Positions 8,142 to 17,953 of a stretch of DNA of 64,000 nt are shown piece after piece. The first letter of the stretch is position 1. Every line of letters starts with the position of its first letter. Origin of the DNA: Ralstonia sp. RRA (GTDB lineage: Bacteria; Pseudomonadota; Gammaproteobacteria; Burkholderiales; Burkholderiaceae). The notes under the pieces are model-generated. The model had not been told where the DNA came from. It did no database searches and saw only the letters and a program-made list of their open reading frames with translations. Location of the stretch: NCBI RefSeq assembly GCF_037023145.1, contig NZ_CP146093.1, forward strand, positions 348,451 to 412,450. The letters run 5' to 3'. The translations under genes and the position numbers were made by a program.

Positions 8142-11100
8142 ATGTTCGAACGCATCATCCGGTTTGCCATTGAGCAACGTTGGCTCGTCATCCTCGCCGT
8201 GCTCGGGATGGCGGCGCTCGGCGTCTACAACTACGGGAAGCTTCCCATCGACGCGGTGCCTGACATCACCAACGTCCAGGTGCAGATCAATACCGCGGCG
8301 CCCGGGTATTCTCCGCTGGAGACCGAGCAGCGGATTACCTACCCCATCGAGACCGTGATGGCCGGCTTGCCGGGGCTCGAGCAAACGCGCTCGCTGTCCC
8401 GGTACGGCCTGTCCCAGGTGACAGTGATCTTCAAGGACGGCACGGACATCTACTTCGCCCGCCAACTGGTGAACCAGCGGATCCAGGAGGCCAAGGAACG
8501 GCTGCCCGGCGGGGTCACGCCCGCCATGGGTCCAATCTCCACGGGGCTGGGGGAAATCTACCTGTGGACCGTCGAAGCGGAAGACGGCGCTCGCAAGCCC
8601 GACGGTGCAGCCTACACGCCCACCGACCTGCGGGAAATTCAGGATTGGGTGGTCAAGCCGCAACTGCGCAACGTGACCGGTGTGACCGAAATCAATTCGA
8701 TTGGCGGCTACGCCAAGGAGTACTTGGTTGCGCCCAGCCTGGAACGGCTGGCTTCCTACGGGCTGACGCTCACGGATCTGGTGAGCGCACTCGACAAGAA
8801 CAACAGCAATGTCGGCGCCGGCTACATCGAGCGCCGCGGCGAGCAGTACCTCGTACGCGCCCCTGGACAGGTCAAATCGCTCGACGATATACGCGACGTC
8901 ATCGTGGGCACGGCGCAAGGGCAGCCCATTCGCATCCGCGACGTCGCCGATGTTGACATCGGACGGGAGCTGCGCACCGGTGCCGCCACGGAGAACGGCA
9001 AGGAGGTCGTGCTGGGTACAGTGTTCATGCTGATCGGCGAGAACAGTCGGGCGGTATCCCAGGCCGTCGACAAGAAAATGGCGGAGATCAATCGTACGCT
9101 GCCCGCCGGCGTCAAGGCGGTGACTGTGTACGATCGGACCGTGCTGGTCGACAAGGCGATCGCGACGGTCAAGAAGAATCTGCTCGAAGGCGCGATCCTC
9201 GTTATCGCCATTCTTTTTCTGTTCCTGGGCAACATCCGCGCCGCTGTCATCACGGCGATGGTTATCCCGCTGGCGATGCTGTTCACGTTCACCGGCATGG
9301 TCAGCTACAAGATCAGTGCGAACCTGATGAGTCTGGGGGCGCTGGATTTCGGCATCATCATCGATGGTGCCGTGGTGATCGTCGAGAACTGCGTGCGTCG
9401 CCTGGCGCACGCCCAGGAGCACCACAAGCGAGAGCTGACCCGCAGCGAGCGCTTCCACGAGGTGTTCGCAGCAGCGCGGGAAGCGCGGCGACCGCTGCTC
9501 TTCGGCCAGTTCATCATCATGATCGTGTACCTGCCGATCTTTGCCCTGACTGGCGTGGAGGGCAAGATGTTCCACCCCATGGCGTTCACGGTGGTATTGG
9601 CGTTGCTTGCAGCCATGGTGTTGTCCATGACGTTCGTGCCGGCTGCGGTCGCCCTGTTCATCGGGCGCAAGGTGGCGGAGAAGGAAAACCGGCTGATGGA
9701 GTGGGCCAGGCATCGCTATCAGCCGATGCTCGACGCGTCATTGGCCAACACGCCCATCGTGCTGACTTTTGCGTGCATTGCGATCGTCTTCTGCCTGGCC
9801 GTGGCATCCCGGTTAGGAAGCGAGTTCGTGCCGAATCTGAACGAAGGCGACATCGCTATCCAATCACTGCGCATCCCCGGAACGAGCCTGTCTCAATCGC
9901 TGGAGATGCAAAAGCAAGTCGAGTCGACGCTCAAGGCCAAGTTCCCCGAGATCGAGCGCATCTTCGCCCGTACCGGGACGGCGGAAATCGCCTCCGACCC
10001 GATGCCGCCCAACATCTCGGACGGCTACATCATGCTCAAACCGCAGGCGCAGTGGCCCAAGCCAAAGAAGACAAAAGAGGAGCTGCTCAGTGCGATTCAG
10101 GCGGAAGCTGAGAGGATTCCCGGCAACAACTACGAGTTCTCGCAGCCGATCCAGCTGCGTTTCAACGAGTTGATCTCCGGCGTTCGCTCCGATGTGGCGA
10201 TTAAGATTTTCGGCGACGACAACGATGTGCTCAATGAAACCGCCGGCAAGGTTGCGGCGGTATTGCAAGGCATACAGGGCGCTACGGAAGTCAAGATCGA
10301 ACAGACCACGGGGCTTCCCATGCTGTCGGTCAACATCGATCGTCAAAAGGCGGCCCGGTATGGATTGAACATGAGCGATGTGCAGGATGCGGTTGCGATT
10401 GCGATCGGCGGGAAGGAGGCAGGCACATTCTTCCAGGGCGACCGACGGTTCGACATTCTGGTGCGCCTGCCCGATACCGTGCGGGGTGACTTGGAGGCGT
10501 TGCGTCGCTTGCCGGTGCCACTACCAAAAAGCGCTGCTGGCGAGTCGAAGACGACCTACATCCCCTTGAGTGAAGTGGCCTCGCTCGACTTGGCCCCCGG
10601 GCCAAATCAGGTGTCGCGCGAGAATGGCAAGCGCCGCATCGTCATCAGCGCCAATGTGCGAGGCCGGGACATTGGGTCGTTCGTTCCGGAGGCCGAGGCC
10701 GCAATTGAGCGGCAAGTCAAGATTCCCACGGGGTACTGGATAACCTGGGGCGGTACGTTCGAGCAATTGCAGTCCGCAACGACGCGGCTGCAGATCGTCG
10801 TGCCGGTTGCGTTGCTGCTCGTGTTCGTCCTACTCTTTGGGATGTTCAACAGCGTGAAAGACGGGCTTCTCGTGTTCACCGGCATTCCGTTTGCGTTGAC
10901 CGGCGGTATTCTCGCGTTGTGGTTGCGAGGCATACCGCTCTCCATTTCGGCAGCGGTCGGCTTTATCGCGCTCTCCGGTGTCGCGGTGCTCAACGGTCTG
11001 GTGTTGCTGTCGTTCATCCGATCGTTGCGCGAAGAAGGCCAATCGCTTGATACCGCGATCCGCACCGGGGCCCTCACGCGCTTGCGGCCCGTGTTGATGA

Positions 11101-11318
11101 CAGCGCTGGTCGCCTCGCTTGGCTTCGTCCCGATGGCCATTGCGACTGGAACGGGAGCCGAGGTGCAACGACCGCTGGCCACCGTGGTCATTGGGGGGAT
11201 TCTGTCTTCGACGGCACTGACCCTGCTGGTATTACCGGTCCTCTATCGCCTGGCGCACCGCAAGGACGAAGCCGAGGACATGGAGCGGACGGGCGAGATG
11301 GCACCGCGGTCCGCCTGA
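8142..11318 (+). CDS. czcA: RND heavy-metal efflux pump CzcA (cluster 1)
   Basis: 1058 residues from the ATG at 8142 (MFERIIRFAIEQRW); the longer open frame to 8061 only overlaps czcB. It has the HME-RND layout: TM1, periplasmic porter loop, TM2-6, second loop, TM8-12. TM4 carries the proton-relay signature DFGIIIDGAVVIVEN (two Asp and one Glu) of the divalent-cation HME1 group. It drives proton-coupled export of Zn, Co and Cd with CzcB and CzcC. Sequence is highly similar to the cluster 2 copy but diverged along its length, so this is not a recent duplication. Confidence 0.95.
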   Translation: MFERIIRFAIEQRWLVILAVLGMAALGVYNYGKLPIDAVPDITNVQVQINTAAPGYSPLETEQRITYPIETVMAGLPGLEQTRSLSRYGLSQVTVIFKDGTDIYFARQLVNQRIQEAKERLPGGVTPAMGPISTGLGEIYLWTVEAEDGARKPDGAAYTPTDLREIQDWVVKPQLRNVTGVTEINSIGGYAKEYLVAPSLERLASYGLTLTDLVSALDKNNSNVGAGYIERRGEQYLVRAPGQVKSLDDIRDVIVGTAQGQPIRIRDVADVDIGRELRTGAATENGKEVVLGTVFMLIGENSRAVSQAVDKKMAEINRTLPAGVKAVTVYDRTVLVDKAIATVKKNLLEGAILVIAILFLFLGNIRAAVITAMVIPLAMLFTFTGMVSYKISANLMSLGALDFGIIIDGAVVIVENCVRRLAHAQEHHKRELTRSERFHEVFAAAREARRPLLFGQFIIMIVYLPIFALTGVEGKMFHPMAFTVVLALLAAMVLSMTFVPAAVALFIGRKVAEKENRLMEWARHRYQPMLDASLANTPIVLTFACIAIVFCLAVASRLGSEFVPNLNEGDIAIQSLRIPGTSLSQSLEMQKQVESTLKAKFPEIERIFARTGTAEIASDPMPPNISDGYIMLKPQAQWPKPKKTKEELLSAIQAEAERIPGNNYEFSQPIQLRFNELISGVRSDVAIKIFGDDNDVLNETAGKVAAVLQGIQGATEVKIEQTTGLPMLSVNIDRQKAARYGLNMSDVQDAVAIAIGGKEAGTFFQGDRRFDILVRLPDTVRGDLEALRRLPVPLPKSAAGESKTTYIPLSEVASLDLAPGPNQVSRENGKRRIVISANVRGRDIGSFVPEAEAAIERQVKIPTGYWITWGGTFEQLQSATTRLQIVVPVALLLVFVLLFGMFNSVKDGLLVFTGIPFALTGGILALWLRGIPLSISAAVGFIALSGVAVLNGLVLLSFIRSLREEGQSLDTAIRTGALTRLRPVLMTALVASLGFVPMAIATGTGAEVQRPLATVVIGGILSSTALTLLVLPVLYRLAHRKDEAEDMERTGEMAPRSA

Positions 11319-11381
11319 CGGAGATGGAGTTGACGGCGCGGACCCCGATGGTCCGCGCCGCTTACGCAAGGAGCTTTCGCC

Positions 11382-12356
11382 ATGGGCGCAGGACATGACC
11401 ACAGCCATGCAACCGGGAACGAGCGTGCATTGAAAATCGCGCTCGCGCTGACCAGCACGTTTCTGCTCGCCGAGTTGATCGGCGGCATTTTGACCAAGAG
11501 CTTGGCGCTGATCTCCGATGCCGCGCATATGTTCACGGATGCCGCGGCACTGGCCATTGCGCTCGCAGCGATCCAGATCGGCAAGCGGCCGGCAGACAAG
11601 CAGCGGACGTTCGGGTACTACCGTTTTGAGATTCTGGCGGCGGCCTTCAATGCGCTGTTGCTGTTTGGGGTAGCGCTGTACATCCTCTACGAGGCATATC
11701 AGCGCTTGCGCGCGCCTGCCGAAGTGCAATCGTTGGGCATGCTGGGGATCGCCACCATCGGCCTCGTCGTCAACATCGTCAGCATGCGAGTTCTCGCAGG
11801 CGGCCGAGAACAGAGCCTCAACATCAAGGGGGCCTACCTGGAGGTCTGGAGCGATCTGCTGGGCTCGATCGGCGTCATTTTTGCGGCGATCGTTATCCGG
11901 TTCACCGGTTGGACCTGGGTCGATTCGGCTATCGCCGTGCTGATTGGGCTGTGGGTGCTGCCTCGCACCTGGATCCTGCTCAAATCCAGCATCAACATTC
12001 TGCTTGAAGGCGTGCCAGAGGATATCGACTTACCATCCGTGGAGCAGGCGCTGTTGACAATTCCCGGCGTTCGCAGCATGCACGACCTGCATGTGTGGTC
12101 CTTGACGAGCGGCAAGACCAGCTTGACGGTGCACTTGGTCAACGAACCCGCCGTCAATCCCGAACGCGACATTCTGCCGGTCGCCCGAGACCGGCTTGCC
12201 GAACGCTTCGGCATCACGCATATCACCATCCAGTTCGAACTGCGGCCGTGCGCGCAGGCGGATGCCGTGACGCATTTCCGGCCCAGCGAGCCTATTGCTG
12301 CTGCGACGAGCGGCCAACCCGACGAACGCCACGGTCATCAAGGACACTCTCATTGA
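11382..12356 (+). CDS. czcD: Cation diffusion facilitator CzcD (cluster 1)
   Basis: 324 residues with six TM segments, the TM2 metal motif in SDAAHMFTD, and [11 protein letters not shown] in TM5, where Glu replaces the usual His of HxxxD as in the cluster 2 copy. His-rich ends (GAGHDHSHA at the N-terminus, [11 protein letters not shown] at the C-terminus) are typical. It exports Zn/Co/Cd from cytoplasm to periplasm, feeding CzcCBA. The stop codon overlaps the TTG start of czcR, indicating translational coupling. Confidence 0.92.
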   Translation: MGAGHDHSHATGNERALKIALALTSTFLLAELIGGILTKSLALISDAAHMFTDAAALAIALAAIQIGKRPADKQRTFGYYRFEILAAAFNALLLFGVALYILYEAYQRLRAPAEVQSLGMLGIATIGLVVNIVSMRVLAGGREQSLNIKGAYLEVWSDLLGSIGVIFAAIVIRFTGWTWVDSAIAVLIGLWVLPRTWILLKSSINILLEGVPEDIDLPSVEQALLTIPGVRSMHDLHVWSLTSGKTSLTVHLVNEPAVNPERDILPVARDRLAERFGITHITIQFELRPCAQADAVTHFRPSEPIAAATSGQPDERHGHQGHSH

Positions 12357-13030
12357 AAATACTGGTCATCGAGGACGAGGCTCGAACCGCGGAATACCTG
12401 CTCAAGGGCCTGACTGAATCCGGATTTGTTGTCGATATTGCCGCAAACGGCATGGACGGGGCGCATCTCGCCAGCGAGGTGCGGTACGACCTGATCCTGC
12501 TGGATGTCATGCTGCCGGGTGCAGACGGCTGGAGCGTGATCAAGATGATCCGGCAGAAGAGTGATGTCCCGGTTCTGTTTCTGACGGCGCGGGATGACGT
12601 GGCCGATCGGGTACGTGGTTTCGAACTCGGCGCCGACGACTACTTGGTGAAGCCGTTCGCGTTTGCCGAACTGCTCGCCAGAATTCGCCGCTGCCTGCGG
12701 CAAAGCAGCGGTCGCGAATCCGAGCATCTGAGCGTCGGCGATCTCGATATCGATGTCCTTGGCCGCAAAGTCGTACGCGCCGGCGTCAAGGTGGAGTTGA
12801 CCAGCCAGGAGTTCGTCCTGCTCCATCTGTTGGCTCGCCGCAGTGGGGAGGTGCTTTCCCGCACGTCCATCGCCTCGCACGTCTGGGATGTCAACTTCGA
12901 TACCGACACGAACGTCGTGGACGTGGCGATACGCCGTCTTCGCGCCAAGCTCGATGAGCCGTTCGATACCAAACTGATCCATACCGTCCGGGGCATGGGT
13001 TATGTCCTTGATCCTCATCGCGGAAAATGA
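12353..13030 (+). CDS. czcR: Response regulator CzcR (cluster 1)
   Basis: 225 residues if translation starts at the TTG at 12353, which overlaps the czcD stop and has AAGGA 8 nt upstream. This start gives the same length as CzcR of cluster 2. An N-terminal receiver domain (phosphorylated Asp in [14 protein letters not shown], conserved Lys in DDYLVKPF) is followed by an OmpR/PhoB winged helix. It is the likely ligand of the ATKAC-type direct repeats in this window. Co-operonic with czcD and czcS. Confidence 0.9.
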   Translation: MKILVIEDEARTAEYLLKGLTESGFVVDIAANGMDGAHLASEVRYDLILLDVMLPGADGWSVIKMIRQKSDVPVLFLTARDDVADRVRGFELGADDYLVKPFAFAELLARIRRCLRQSSGRESEHLSVGDLDIDVLGRKVVRAGVKVELTSQEFVLLHLLARRSGEVLSRTSIASHVWDVNFDTDTNVVDVAIRRLRAKLDEPFDTKLIHTVRGMGYVLDPHRGK

Positions 13031-13033
13031 GAC

Positions 13034-14392
13034 GTGGCGCGTTCACTGATCGGTCGGCTGACCTCGCTATTCTCGATCCTGGTCACGTTTGCGCTGGCTA
13101 GCATGGGGGCCTACGCCTACTACGCCCTGGATACTCAACTACGCTCGCGGGACGTAGAAATCATCGAGGCCAAGCTGACGCAGGTGAGCCACCTGGTCCG
13201 AGACGCTGGCAGCCTTGAGCAGACCGAGAAATTCGAACACAGCTTGTTCGATCTGGTCAGGGGATACGATGGTTTGACGTTGAGACTCCGAACACCGCAA
13301 GGCCGGCTCGTCTATCGAACGGCTGACGACCTGCCATCGGATTTCGATCAGGCGGCCACTGGGGTGGGAATTCATGACGACGGCACATGGATCATTGGAA
13401 AGCGCCTCGTCGAGGCGAGTGATGACGTACCGTTCGCCACGGTATCGGTGGCCAAGAGCGGTAACGATAGGCGCCAGGTGGTGACCCGACTGGGCAATAG
13501 CATTGTCGTCGGCATTCTGGTGGGCGCGGTTTTCACCGCGCTTCTGGGCGCCTTGATCACCCGACGAGAACTCAGGCCAGCACGGGCATTGATTCAGCAG
13601 GTGCACCGGATTAACGTCGAACGACTCAGCTACCGCATCGACGCCCCCAGTGCGCCAACGGAGGTCCACGAAATTGGCGTCGCATTCAATGCCATGCTGG
13701 AGCGACTGGAGTCGGGCTATGAGCGGTTGTATCGTTTTTCCGCCGATCTCGCGCACGATTTGCGCACGCCATTGAACAACCTGATCGGCCACACCGAGGT
13801 GGCGCTCTCGCGTGAACGAGAAGCAGCCGACTACGTGACCCTGCTGGAGGACAACCTGGCGGAGTATCAGCGCCTCTCGCGCATGATTGACTCTATGCTC
13901 TTCCTGGCACGCGCCGACGCGGCGACGGTCGAACTGGGTCGTGTGCCAATCGAGCTCAGCACCGAGTTGTCCAAGCTGGCGAGTTACTTTGCCGTGCTGG
14001 GTGAAGACAAGGGCGTGAAGATTGAGGTCTCGGTGTCCGGCAGCGTGAGTGCCGACCTGACCATGTTCCGGCGCGCCGTCGGCAACCTGCTCTCGAACGC
14101 GGTCCGCCATGCTGACAATGGCTCGGTCGTGAGCTTGAACTGTCAGCGTGACGAAGACTCTGTCACAGTGCACGTATTGAATCAGGGCGTCCCGATACCT
14201 GACAAGGATAGGGAACGCGTTTTTGATCGGTTCTATCGTGGCGACCAAGCGCGTTCCCACTCTGATCAGTCGACCGGTTTAGGGCTCGCCATCGTGAGAT
14301 CTATCATGGAGTTGCATGCGGGCACTGCATCGGTCGCGACATTCCCTGGCAGCGTCACCCGGTTCTCACTCCGGTTTCCGTTCGTCGATTAG
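13034..14392 (+). CDS. czcS: Sensor histidine kinase CzcS (cluster 1)
   Basis: 452 residues from a GTG start 3 nt after czcR. Two TM segments (about 12-32 and 155-177) enclose a periplasmic sensor region. HAMP, HisKA (SADLAHDLRTPLNNL, His near residue 240) and HATPase domains (NAVRHA, STGLGLAIV) follow, all intact. It should sense periplasmic Zn/Cd/Co and phosphorylate CzcR. It is shorter than the cluster 2 kinase (476), mainly at the N-terminus and in the periplasmic loop. Last gene of cluster 1: no czcE follows. Confidence 0.9.
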   Translation: MARSLIGRLTSLFSILVTFALASMGAYAYYALDTQLRSRDVEIIEAKLTQVSHLVRDAGSLEQTEKFEHSLFDLVRGYDGLTLRLRTPQGRLVYRTADDLPSDFDQAATGVGIHDDGTWIIGKRLVEASDDVPFATVSVAKSGNDRRQVVTRLGNSIVVGILVGAVFTALLGALITRRELRPARALIQQVHRINVERLSYRIDAPSAPTEVHEIGVAFNAMLERLESGYERLYRFSADLAHDLRTPLNNLIGHTEVALSREREAADYVTLLEDNLAEYQRLSRMIDSMLFLARADAATVELGRVPIELSTELSKLASYFAVLGEDKGVKIEVSVSGSVSADLTMFRRAVGNLLSNAVRHADNGSVVSLNCQRDEDSVTVHVLNQGVPIPDKDRERVFDRFYRGDQARSHSDQSTGLGLAIVRSIMELHAGTASVATFPGSVTRFSLRFPFVD

Positions 14393-14715
14393 CGAGCTGG
14401 GTGCGCGTATAGCGAGGCTTGGCGTCTCGCATTTGACAAGCATGCGAGCCGGCCCGACAGATGCAAGACCAGCGGAGATTGGCTGCTGGGGCACCACCAT
14501 ACGTTGCCGTGGAAAGGTGAACGTTTTTGGGGTGTGGCACTTGGCATCTCGCCTAACGACGAACCGCGGCTACGCAAGGTGAGTTTTCGCGTTGCCGGCC
14601 GCAACGTACTGTCGCCTTCCGCCGTGAGACAGGTGAGCGCGGCCAGCATTTCGAGAATCGCGCTTTTCTGGAGTTTCGTACCGAAGGTTTGGACTGGAGC
14701 CCTATGTGAGAGGTT
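14393..14715. other. Intergenic stretch after cluster 1
   Basis: About 320 bp between czcS-1 and the kfrA control region. I find no gene, no terminator hairpin with a T run and no czcE. It is probably the boundary between the metal cluster and the plasmid-type kfrA module. Confidence 0.4.
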
Positions 14716-14748
14716 TCACACGTGATAATCCGCCATTATCACGTGTGA
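14716..14748. repeat. Perfect 14-bp inverted repeat upstream of kfrA
   Basis: Arms TCACACGTGATAAT (14716-14729) and ATTATCACGTGTGA (14735-14748) are exact reverse complements around CCGCC. It lies about 85 bp before the kfrA start and just upstream of its promoter. There is no T run, so a protein-binding site (KfrA or a recombinase) is more likely than a terminator. Confidence 0.7.
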
Positions 14749-14771
14749 GGAACCGCCTCCGAGGAGCCACC

Positions 14772-14809
14772 TTGACGCATCGATTTGGTACGTATATACA
14801 TAGTACGTA
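14772..14809 (+). promoter_or_regulatory. kfrA promoter with overlapping direct repeats
   Basis: -35 TTGACG (14772-14777) and -10 TATACA (14795-14800) are 17 bp apart. Two copies of GTACGTA (14788-14794 and 14803-14809) flank the -10 at a 15-bp spacing. KfrA proteins repress their own promoters, so this looks like an autoregulatory operator. Confidence 0.55.
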
Positions 14810-14832
14810 ATACGGTATCAAATACTAACGCC

Positions 14833-15825
14833 ATGGCCCGTGCCGGACTCAGTCGTATTGACATCAAGCGTGCCCGCGATTCGCTGCTCGCCCAGGGGCA
14901 GCACCCGTCGATCGATGCGATACGTATCGCGTTGGGCAACACGGGCTCGAAAACGACCATCCACCGCTATCTGAAGGAACTGGAAGAAGAGGAAGGCGTA
15001 GCGCTCAAGCGGGCTGGCACGACCTCCGACGCCATCCTCGACCTGGTCGGCAGATTGGCGGCGCGCCTGCATGAAGAAGCGCAGGCGGTGGTTGACCAGC
15101 AGGTTACGGCTGCCACGGCACAACGCCAGCAAGTCCGGGCAGAAGCAGACAGGCTGTCGGCGGACCTCGCCGTGCTTCGCGCCGAGCTGGCGCAGGCTCA
15201 CGCCACCATTACCAACGTGCGGGCTGCGCTCAGCGACACGCAAGCGGCGCTGCAGCAGCATGCCCTGGAGGCCGAACGGCTGGCGCAGCAGGTCCGGGAC
15301 CTCACTGAACGGCAAGCCGAGCAAGAAGGCTTCCGGCGCTCACTGGAGGAGAAGCTGCAGCACGCGCACCAGGCGCTGGAACACTTCCGCAACGCCAGCA
15401 AGGAGCAGCGCGATCAGGACACGCGGCGGCATGAGCAACAGGTCCAACAACTGCAGGCGGAAATCCGGCAGGCCAACCAGGCGGTGATCGTCAAGCAGGG
15501 CGAAATCACGCTGTTGAACAAGGACGGCGCACGGCTGGTTGCGGAAGTTGGAGCGGCAACCAAGCGCGTCCGCGAACTGGAAGCACGCGGCGAGCAAACA
15601 GTGGCGGCGCTGAACCAAGCGCGCACCGACCACACGCGGGCGGAAGCAGAACGGGATACGTTGCGCGCGACGGTGCAGGCCCAGGCGGATGAGCTTGCGG
15701 CCGTGCGTGCGGAACGTGAGCAGACGGCGACCGAGTTGGCCAGGTTGGCTGCACGGCTCGAAGCCCAGCAGACGCTACTGACTGACTACCGGACACAGCT
15801 CGGGGTGGCGGGGCCGGCGGCCTGA
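14833..15825 (+). CDS. kfrA: KfrA-type DNA-binding coiled-coil protein
   Basis: 330 residues from the ATG at 14833; the open frame starts earlier at 14785 but that lies inside the promoter. Residues about 5-60 form the KfrA N-terminal DNA-binding region (AGLSRIDIKRARDSLLAQG...GSKTTIHRYLKELEE). The remaining 250 residues are an almost uninterrupted Ala/Gln/Glu/Arg-rich coiled coil. Such proteins act in plasmid maintenance and nucleoid-like organisation and repress their own gene. Its presence argues that this segment came from, or is, a plasmid. Confidence 0.8.
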   Translation: MARAGLSRIDIKRARDSLLAQGQHPSIDAIRIALGNTGSKTTIHRYLKELEEEEGVALKRAGTTSDAILDLVGRLAARLHEEAQAVVDQQVTAATAQRQQVRAEADRLSADLAVLRAELAQAHATITNVRAALSDTQAALQQHALEAERLAQQVRDLTERQAEQEGFRRSLEEKLQHAHQALEHFRNASKEQRDQDTRRHEQQVQQLQAEIRQANQAVIVKQGEITLLNKDGARLVAEVGAATKRVRELEARGEQTVAALNQARTDHTRAEAERDTLRATVQAQADELAAVRAEREQTATELARLAARLEAQQTLLTDYRTQLGVAGPAA

Positions 15826-15939
15826 AACCGTAAGATTCGGCACGAAAAGGACGTGCTCTTACGAAATCAGCATTTCCCCAACTTATTGATTCACAAGGTA
15901 AATTCGAACGAAACCGTAAGAAATTGCACGAAAAGGACG
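15824..15939. repeat. Pair of 30-bp imperfect direct repeats
   Basis: Copies at 15824-15853 and 15910-15939 share GAAACCGTAAGA and CACGAAAAGGACG exactly and differ only in a central 5-bp block (26 of 30 identical). The first overlaps the last codons of kfrA. Spacing is 86 bp. Possible partition, replication or recombination sites. Confidence 0.6.
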
Positions 15940-15940
15940 A

Positions 15941-16322
15941 CTACCCCCACGTGGCGAAGTGTTCGACCTCGGCAAGAGCCTTTTCCAGTTTGCCGGCGTC
16001 GACGTGCAGGCTGGGCTCCATCATCCAGACAGAGCCCATGTCCATTCCGTTCGCCTCCGCTTCGACGAGTAGCTCGCGCTCGCGATCGTCCAGGAAAAAC
16101 AAACTGCGGTGCTTTGTGAGTTCAATCGGCGCGTGCGTCGGCCTGACACGCGTCAGGCTCCCTGGGTGCTGTGAGCGGTTCCGCGCCAGGATGACCTGCT
16201 CAAGCAGATCCAAGTCTGCGCCGCTGTCCAAGAACTTCACGCCCAGGTGCTCCGCGAAAACAGCCTCGTACCCTCGGAGCCATCCGTGTTTGAACACGCG
16301 TTTCCGCACATCTTGGTCGACG
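15941..16322 (-). pseudogene. C-terminal fragment of a HEPN-like protein
   Basis: Read on the minus strand, this frame encodes about 127 residues ending ALAEVEHFATWG. It contains RNRSQH, an Rx4H motif of the HEPN RNase superfamily, after a helix EQVILA. The N-terminal part is missing: the coding sequence begins at the junction with an integrase fragment near 16322. It is probably a remnant of an abortive-infection or toxin gene destroyed by the rearrangement. The family assignment rests on the single motif. Confidence 0.45.
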
Positions 16323-16982
16323 TTGATAGCCGAGCAACCGCTGGCGCGTGAGGTCCGAGAGCGGCCCAAGCTCGTGCGCGCCGCACCAGCGCATCAGGCG
16401 GCGCAGTTCGGCGCCATAGGCGCGCAACGTGTGGGGCGAGCGCCCGGTTCGGTCGCGCAGGAAGAGCGCCAGCGCCTGTGCATCGTCGGCGGCGCCGAGC
16501 GTGTTGGCCGCCGCGTGCGGCTGGGCGAAGCGGCCGGCGCGCGTGAGCCACGCGTGGTCAGCAGGGCCGTAAGCGGCCAGCCACGGGTTCGCCGCGACAG
16601 CTCCCCTCGCTTCCGCGGCGGTCGGCACCGTTGCTTCGCTCGCTAAGGCGGCGGTGGACCGGATGCGGCGCCGGTGCGTGTGCAGCAGCCGCGCGAGGAC
16701 CGTCTCCGGGCGGGGCGCCAGATCCGCCGTCACCGTGCGCAGGCGCCCGCGCTCCCAGTATTCGACTGCCCCATCGTGCGCCAGCAGCAGCTTGAGCACG
16801 GTCGGCTGCGCGGCCTTGGCGTCGGCCAGCGAGCCATAGCGGCGCTTGACGCGCGCCAGCGTCCAGTGCGCGTAGACCGGGTGCCCGAGTGCCTCCGCCA
16901 GGTAGGCGAGGGCCGCCGCGACGGTGGCCGGCAGTGGGCGCGGCGGCACCGCGCCCGTATCGATCCAGTCGGCCGGCTTCAT
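16323..16982 (-). pseudogene. N-terminal fragment of a tyrosine recombinase
   Basis: The minus-strand frame begins MKPADWIDTGAVPPRP and runs 220 codons to LLGYQ, including a core-binding (SAM-like) segment (SPHTLRAYGAELRRLMRW). The catalytic domain is absent. From about 16322 the sequence switches to the HEPN-like fragment; the open frame continues out of register to 16200. The ATG overlaps the stop of the KfrA-like gene, so the pair was an operon. It resembles the core-binding region of the integrase at 42736 but is a different protein. Confidence 0.65.
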
Positions 16983-17917
16983 GACTGGGCGGTCCGCTTG
17001 GCGGCCGCCTTGCCCGTCGATCTGGGCACGCGCGTCTTGGCCGCTGGTGGCGCCGCGGCCAGGGTCGCACGCAGCAGCTCGTCGAGCTGGGCGCGCTGGC
17101 TGGCGGTGACGGCCTTGAGTGCGCTCGCCTCGCCCGCGGCGGTCTGGCGCGCGGCCCGCTCGCTGGCCAGGTCGGCGTCGAGTCGTGCGCGCTCGTCTTC
17201 CAGCGCGGCGATGCGCCGCTCGGCGAATTTGAGTTGGGAGGCCAGTTGCGCGCGCTCGGCCCGCACCGCGTCGCGCTGGTGCGCGGTTTCCTGCAGGAGC
17301 TGCTTCGACAGCGCCTCGTAGCGCGCCTGGGTGGTGGCGATCGCCTCGGTGTGGGTGCGCTCGCCCGCCGTGGCGCGCTCCTGGGCGGTCGCCAGCGCCG
17401 CCTCGAGCTCGCCCCGGCGTGCGGCTTGCTCATCGGCGCGCGCGCACGCCGCCGCCTGGGCGGCGCACGCTACGGCCAGCGCGGTGTCGCGCGCGGCGAG
17501 CTGGCCGCGCACCTCGCTCAGTTCGGCCCGCAGCAGCTCGACCCGCAGTTCGGCCTCGGCGCGGGCGGCCTCGGCGGTGTCGGCTGTGGCTTGCGCCTCG
17601 CGCTTCAGGCGCACCACGTCGTCGAGCTGCACCGCGACCGCGGCCTGCCACAGCGCGCGCATCGCTTCGGCGATCTCGACCGGAATCTCGGGCAGGGCGA
17701 GGTCGGCCAGGCCCGAGCGCACCACCTCGGCCTCGATCGCGTTGAGCGTACGCGACAGCGTTGCAGGGTCACCGCCGCCCAGGCGGTCACGCAGCTTGCG
17801 CACCGACACCACGCGGCGAAAGCGTGCGGCCGTGGGCGGCGCCGCGTCGCCGGCCTCGGTGAGCATGGCCAGCACGGTGGCGCGGATCTGGTCGGGGGTG
17901 GCGGCGAGGCGGGGCAT
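16979..17917 (-). CDS. KfrA-like DNA-binding coiled-coil protein
   Basis: 312 residues. Residues about 5-70 form a KfrA_N-like helix-turn-helix region (TPDQIRATVLAMLTEAG...VVSVRKLRDRLGGGDP). A long Ala/Arg/Glu coiled coil and a basic C-terminal tail (AAKTRVPRSTGKAAAKR) follow. It overlaps the start of the recombinase fragment by 4 nt, so it was probably the DNA-binding partner of that recombinase. Very GC- and Ala-rich compared with kfrA at 14833; the two are only distantly related. Confidence 0.75.
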   Translation of the reverse strand: MPRLAATPDQIRATVLAMLTEAGDAAPPTAARFRRVVSVRKLRDRLGGGDPATLSRTLNAIEAEVVRSGLADLALPEIPVEIAEAMRALWQAAVAVQLDDVVRLKREAQATADTAEAARAEAELRVELLRAELSEVRGQLAARDTALAVACAAQAAACARADEQAARRGELEAALATAQERATAGERTHTEAIATTQARYEALSKQLLQETAHQRDAVRAERAQLASQLKFAERRIAALEDERARLDADLASERAARQTAAGEASALKAVTASQRAQLDELLRATLAAAPPAAKTRVPRSTGKAAAKRTAQS

Positions 17918-17953
17918 GGCAGTTTCCGGAGGCGCATTTCAGCCTATCTTACG

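Noticed and set aside
8106..9713. 535-codon open frame antisense to czcA-1, with similar long frames antisense to czcA-2 and the integrases
   Set aside because: Shadow frames of GC-rich genes. They show His/Arg/Gln-rich noise and no start context, while the plus-strand genes are unmistakable.
13139..14260. 373-codon frame antisense to czcS-1
   Set aside because: Mirror of a well-supported histidine kinase; composition is typical of antisense noise.
14716..14748. Inverted repeat as a transcription terminator
   Set aside because: No T run on either side, and it lies directly before a promoter, so a protein-binding site is more likely.
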